Shown here: one piece after another, positions 12,667 to 15,719 of the stretch
Layout: every line of letters starts with the position of its first letter
How positions within the stretch are numbered: position 1 is the first letter of the stretch
Assembly (NCBI GenBank): GCA_016181565.1
Contig: JACOZA010000093.1
Span: 1-15,719 of the forward strand
Direction: 5' to 3'
Length of the DNA stretch: 15,719 bases
Source of the DNA: Candidatus Sungiibacteriota bacterium
GTDB taxonomy: Bacteria; Patescibacteriota; Minisyncoccia; Sungbacterales; JACQCQ01
Position numbers and translations under genes: made by a program
Notes under the pieces: generated by a model
The model's database searches: none
Seen by the model: the letters and a program-made list of their open reading frames with translations, nothing else
What the model was told of the DNA's origin: nothing

Positions 12667-13275
12667 ATGTCGTTGATCTACCTTATGTCGCTTCGCATAA
12701 ACCCGATCGTGCGGATGCTGGTAATCTCCGATTTCTTCATTTTGGCAGGGCTCGGCTTTATCGGGCCGATGCTCCCGATTTTCATTGTCAATCAGATTCC
12801 CGGCGGAGACGTGCGCGCCGCAGGATTTGCGGCTGCGATTTATATGGCGATGTGGGTGTTCCAGATCCCCATCGGAAGATATCTCGATAGGACGAAAGGC
12901 GAGAGAGACGATTATACCTTCCTGGTGGCAGGCGCATTTATTACGTCAGCCGCGCTTTTTCTTTTCAGCGTTGCCGAAACCCCTTGGCACATCTATCTGA
13001 TTCAAGCGCTGGCTGGTCTCGGCCGCGCGATTGATCTCCCCGCCTGGTACAGCATTTTTACGAGGAAGGTTGATAAAAAGAGAGAGGGATATGAGTGGGG
13101 AGTCGAAAATGTCACGGCCGCGCTTTCGGTTGGGTTTGTGAGCGCCATCGCGGGCCTGATTGCGGAGGCCTACGGCTTCCGCGCCCTGTTCATTCTGGCG
13201 GGTGCCGCCTCGTTCATCGGCGCGCTCGTCCTCTTTTTCCTCTATCGCTCGGTATTTCCCCGCGGCCATCAATGA
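12667..13275 (+). CDS. Half-size MFS transporter (six membrane segments)
   Basis: 202 aa, about half of a standard 12-segment MFS protein. Segments are seen at LVISDFFILAGLGFIGPMLPIFIV, AAGFAAAIYMAMWVFQIPIG, FLVAGAFITSAALFLFSV, IYLIQALAGLGRAIDLPAWY, ALSVGFVSAIAGLIAEAYG and LFILAGAASFIGALVLFFLY. GRYLDRTKGERDD is a motif-A-like loop after segment 2. It stops cleanly with RSVFPRGHQ. Half-size forms of this kind seem to recur in CPR genomes and would have to work as dimers. An ATG at 12685 is an alternative start. Its stop overlaps the PolX start as ATGA, implying coupled translation. Confidence 0.82.
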   Translation: MSLIYLMSLRINPIVRMLVISDFFILAGLGFIGPMLPIFIVNQIPGGDVRAAGFAAAIYMAMWVFQIPIGRYLDRTKGERDDYTFLVAGAFITSAALFLFSVAETPWHIYLIQALAGLGRAIDLPAWYSIFTRKVDKKREGYEWGVENVTAALSVGFVSAIAGLIAEAYGFRALFILAGAASFIGALVLFFLYRSVFPRGHQ

Positions 13276-14863
13276 GCAACCAAGAAATCGCCAAGATTTT
13301 ACTCGAAATGTCGGAGCTTCTCGCGGTGGATGATGTGCCGTTTAAACCGCAGTCCTACGAGCGCGCTTCAGAGTCCGTTGGTTCCTTTAGCGAAGACATT
13401 CGCGATGTCTATAAAGCCGGCGGCCTCTCCGCTTTAAAAACTGTTCCGGGCGTCGGCCAAGGCATTGCCGAAAAAATTGAAGAGTACCTGAAAACGGGAC
13501 GCGTACGCGAATACGAAAAATTGAAAAAGAAGTTGCCGGTTGATATCGCGGGGCTTACCGCCATTGAGGGTATCGGCCCCAAGGCCATTAAGGCTTTGTG
13601 GCAGAAACTGAAGATTCGGAGCGTCGAGGATCTTGAGAAAGCCGCGCGCGCCGGACATATCGCCGCTCTCCCCAGATTCGGCAAGAAGTCCGAAGAGAAA
13701 ATTTTGAAAGGCATCGCCTTCCGGAAGTCGTCCGGCGGGCGGTTCCGGCTGGGGGACGTGATGCCTTACGTGCGGGCGCTTGAGGCGGAACTCACAGATT
13801 GGAAGGCGATTGACCGCTTGGTGGTGGCGGGATCCTTCCGGCGCTGGAAAGAAACGGTCGGTGATATTGATATCATAGCGGTTTCCAAAAATCCGCGAGC
13901 GGTGATGAACGCGTTTGTGCATAGGCAGGACGTCACGAACGTCTACGCTCACGGCGAAACGAAATCAATTGTGAGAATGAAAAACACGGACTCTTCCGGG
14001 GCAGGAAACAGATCGCGGGGCGGACCGAGGGAGAAGTGTATCAAGCCCTCGGTCTTCAGTATATCGAGCCGGAGATGCGTGAAAATACGGGAGAGATTGA
14101 ACTTGCCGCGAAGCGTAACCTTCCCCAGCTCATTGGCTACCATGACCTCAAAGGCGATTTGCAAACGCAGACCGACTGGACTGACGGCCAGCACTCCATA
14201 ATGGAGATGGCTGTGGCCGCGTCAGACGCGGGGCTTGAATATATGGCCGTCACGGATCATACGCGGACTCTCGCGATGACGGGGGGAGCGGATGAGAAGA
14301 AACTTCTCCGCCAGATGTCTGAAATTGACAAAGTCAATCGTGAGTTGCGAAGGCGCGGCCTATCGTTCCGGGTGCTGAAGGGCGCGGAGGTAAATATTTT
14401 GCCGGATGGGAGGCTCGACATCGATGATAAGACGCTGGCCAAGCTTGAGTGCGTGGGAGCCGCGGTCCACACGCATCTGAAATTGTCTCGTAAGGAACAA
14501 ACCGAGCGTATTATCCGCGCCATGGAAAATCCCCATGTGGACATCATCTTCCATCTCACTGACCGGCTGATTCAGAAACGCGAGCCGATTCAGCTGGATT
14601 TCGACCTCATCGTGAAAACCGCGAAGCGCACCAAGACCATTCTCGAAGTTGACGCGCATCCCGGGCGGCTCGATTTGAAAGACGAGCATATTCGGAAAGC
14701 CAAGGAGGCGGGCATAAAATTTTCTATTGATTCCGACGCGCACGCGGCCTCGCATTTCGCGTTTTTGGAGTTTGGCATTGCGCAGGCCCGCCGAGGGTGG
14801 CTCGAGAAAAAAGACGTGATTAACACGTTGCCTGCGGAGGATATGCTTCAGATTCTGAAATAG
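13272..14863 (+). pseudogene. polX: Family X DNA polymerase with PHP domain, internal deletion plus frameshift
   Basis: The frame from ATG 13272 reads SYERASESVGSF, helix-hairpin-helix segments VPGVGQGIAEKI and IEGIGPKAIKAL, and the nucleotidyltransferase motif GSFRRWKETVGDIDII (about residues 187-202). It continues to GETKSIVRMKN (N238, ending 13985). The rest is in another frame from GGA 13988: GLFRGRKQIAGRTEGEVYQALGLQYIEPEMRENTGEI, then the PHP domain to 14863. Family members carry about 45 residues between these points, including the third catalytic Asp (VDLR) and SKxHNxxLR; they are missing. Both polymerase chemistry and frame are lost. PHP motifs are partly changed too: DLQTQTDWTDG for DLHxHT. 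VTDH, VHTH, FHLTDR and SIDSDAH remain. An internal start could still yield a PHP-only product. Confidence 0.82.
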
Positions 14864-14927
14864 TTTCCTCCTCTCTTAAAATTGCTTTTTCGCTTTTCTC
14901 TCGGCTCTGTGATAAATTAGTAGTGAT

Positions 14928-15719
14928 ATGGGAAAAGAAACTATGCTTACCGTAGACCGCCTTTCGGTTACTATCGATAAGGAAGAGATTTTGAAGGACA
15001 TTTCGTTCTCGGTGTCTCCGGGCGATGTGGTGGCTTTGATCGGGCCGAACGGCGCAGGAAAGACAACTTTAACCAATAAGTTAATCGAAACTTATCACCC
15101 ATTTACAGAAATTATAGGAAAAGAGATCCGCGGATATTATTATGGATGGAAGCCATTTACTCCGCTGGCAAAAGTTGCAGCTAGACTTTTCCGGAAAAGA
15201 AATACTTTTAAGAAGATTTCTAGAACTGACCAAAATAATAGCTTTAATCTTTTCCAGGAAGGGCTGTTTCTTTATAATTATATAGACTATTCATTAAGAT
15301 ACCTTTTCCAGATCTACCCTTTACTGAGAAAAGGCAAGATAATGATTACGGACAGATATTTTTATGACATTTATGGCCAATATCCTTATGCGGAAAAGAG
15401 TCTGGGGATCAATTTATTAATTAAATTATTTCCTAAACCTGATTACTTATTTGTTCTAGAAGCGAATACTAACAGAATTATGAATAGAGAAAAAGCTAAC
15501 CGAGATTATTCCGAATCTGGCAATGAAAATAAAGAAAAAGAGGAAAAAGAAAGAAGAGTTAAAAGTAAAGAATACCTAGATGGCCAAATAAGGAGATATA
15601 GAAAATTATCTGCTCTCTGTGGAGGTAGAATTATAAATACTGAAAAAAAACTGACAGATAATCTCAATGAGATTATCGCTGAAAGCTGGGTAGGGATAGT
15701 TGAAAGGAATAATATTAAA
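14928..15719 (+). CDS. Chimeric ORF: ABC ATPase N-terminus joined at the P-loop to a thymidylate-kinase-like protein (runs off right edge)
   Basis: The frame is open for 264 codons to the edge. Residues 1-46 (LTVDRLSVTIDKEEILKD, ISFSVSPGDVVALIGPNGAGKTT) are a standard ABC transporter ATPase start up to Walker A. After that there is no Q-loop, LSGGQ signature or D-loop. Instead comes LTNKLIETYHPF, YYYGWKPFTPLAK, NLFQEGLFLYNYIDYSLRYLF, KGKIMITDRYFYDIYGQYP, KPDYLFVLEANTNRIMNREK and SKEYLDGQIRRYRKLS. This is the layout of a thymidylate-kinase-like P-loop nucleotide kinase, with its DRYFYD motif and an R-rich lid region. Base composition drops from GC-rich to clearly AT-rich right at the join (about 15045-15075). 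True fusion and misassembly are both possible. A -10-like TAAATT (14913-14918) lies 9 nt before the ATG. Confidence 0.7.
   Translation, partial: MGKETMLTVDRLSVTIDKEEILKDISFSVSPGDVVALIGPNGAGKTTLTNKLIETYHPFTEIIGKEIRGYYYGWKPFTPLAKVAARLFRKRNTFKKISRTDQNNSFNLFQEGLFLYNYIDYSLRYLFQIYPLLRKGKIMITDRYFYDIYGQYPYAEKSLGINLLIKLFPKPDYLFVLEANTNRIMNREKANRDYSESGNENKEKEEKERRVKSKEYLDGQIRRYRKLSALCGGRIINTEKKLTDNLNEIIAESWVGIVERNNIK

Noticed and set aside
413..14863. Alternative genetic code (TGA read as Gly, as in some CPR phyla)
   Set aside because: TGA ends several genes at sensible places (3109, 8120, 10762, 13275), and no conserved frame is interrupted by TGA.
1..15719. CRISPR array, toxin-antitoxin pair or defence operon
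   Set aside because: No regularly spaced direct repeats and no recognisable effector or antitoxin pairs; the repeats present are palindromic and irregular.

Overview
The window looks like a chromosomal contig from a Candidate Phyla Radiation bacterium (Patescibacteria, probably a moderately GC-rich Parcubacteria/Paceibacteria-type genome). The case rests on several things. The genes are small and tightly packed. Shine-Dalgarno sites are almost absent on the + strand. Several families have forms I associate with CPR genomes: half-size MFS, cysteine-free family-4 UDG, DUF458, PolX with a DLQTQT PHP motif, and SIMPL/DUF541. Short palindromic repeats read into proteins as RQGYEGQAR- or PAG-type inserts. 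TGA behaves as a normal stop. This placement is inference, not a database result.

Layout. 1-225 (-): 5' part of an unknown gene with tandem promoters and a strong SD. 413-1798: rarA, carrying a 60-bp in-frame palindromic insert. 1799-2332: no confident protein gene; a possible small ORF or RNA with a terminator, then a promoter and a cluster of palindromic repeats. 2333-3109: SIMPL protein, sharing a bidirectional terminator with a convergent membrane protein (3159-3713, -). That gene is divergent from tgt (3736-4977), with overlapping promoters. 5026-6296: membrane-anchored alpha/beta hydrolase and DUF192 protein. 6317-6922: DEDDy exonuclease whose last codons come from a 112-bp terminal-inverted-repeat element. 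7021-7518: YkuK/DUF458 protein. 7624-7695: tRNA-Arg(CCG), abutting an AT-richer SET-domain gene. 8326-8784: disordered charged protein. 8847-10179: broken beta-CASP nuclease gene. 10181-11908: SLOG protein and HAAAP-type permease. 12010-12651: UDG. 12667-14863: half-MFS overlapping a broken PolX gene. 14928-end: a reading frame that begins as an ABC ATPase and switches at the P-loop to a thymidylate-kinase-like protein.

Functional themes are DNA repair and replication (RarA, UDG, PolX-PHP), RNA processing and modification (Tgt, beta-CASP nuclease, DEDD exonuclease, tRNA) and envelope or transport proteins. I see no defence island, CRISPR array or clear new multi-gene system.

The most notable signals are: (i) a -10 box 6-11 nt before the start codon at many genes, predicting leaderless mRNAs; (ii) two genes with internal deletions that remove catalytic motifs and shift frame; (iii) the ABC/kinase chimera exactly at the Walker A motif, with an abrupt base-composition change; (iv) palindromic elements inside or at the ends of genes. 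Items (ii) and (iii) could be real gene erosion or recombination, or assembly errors, and read-level checks would decide.
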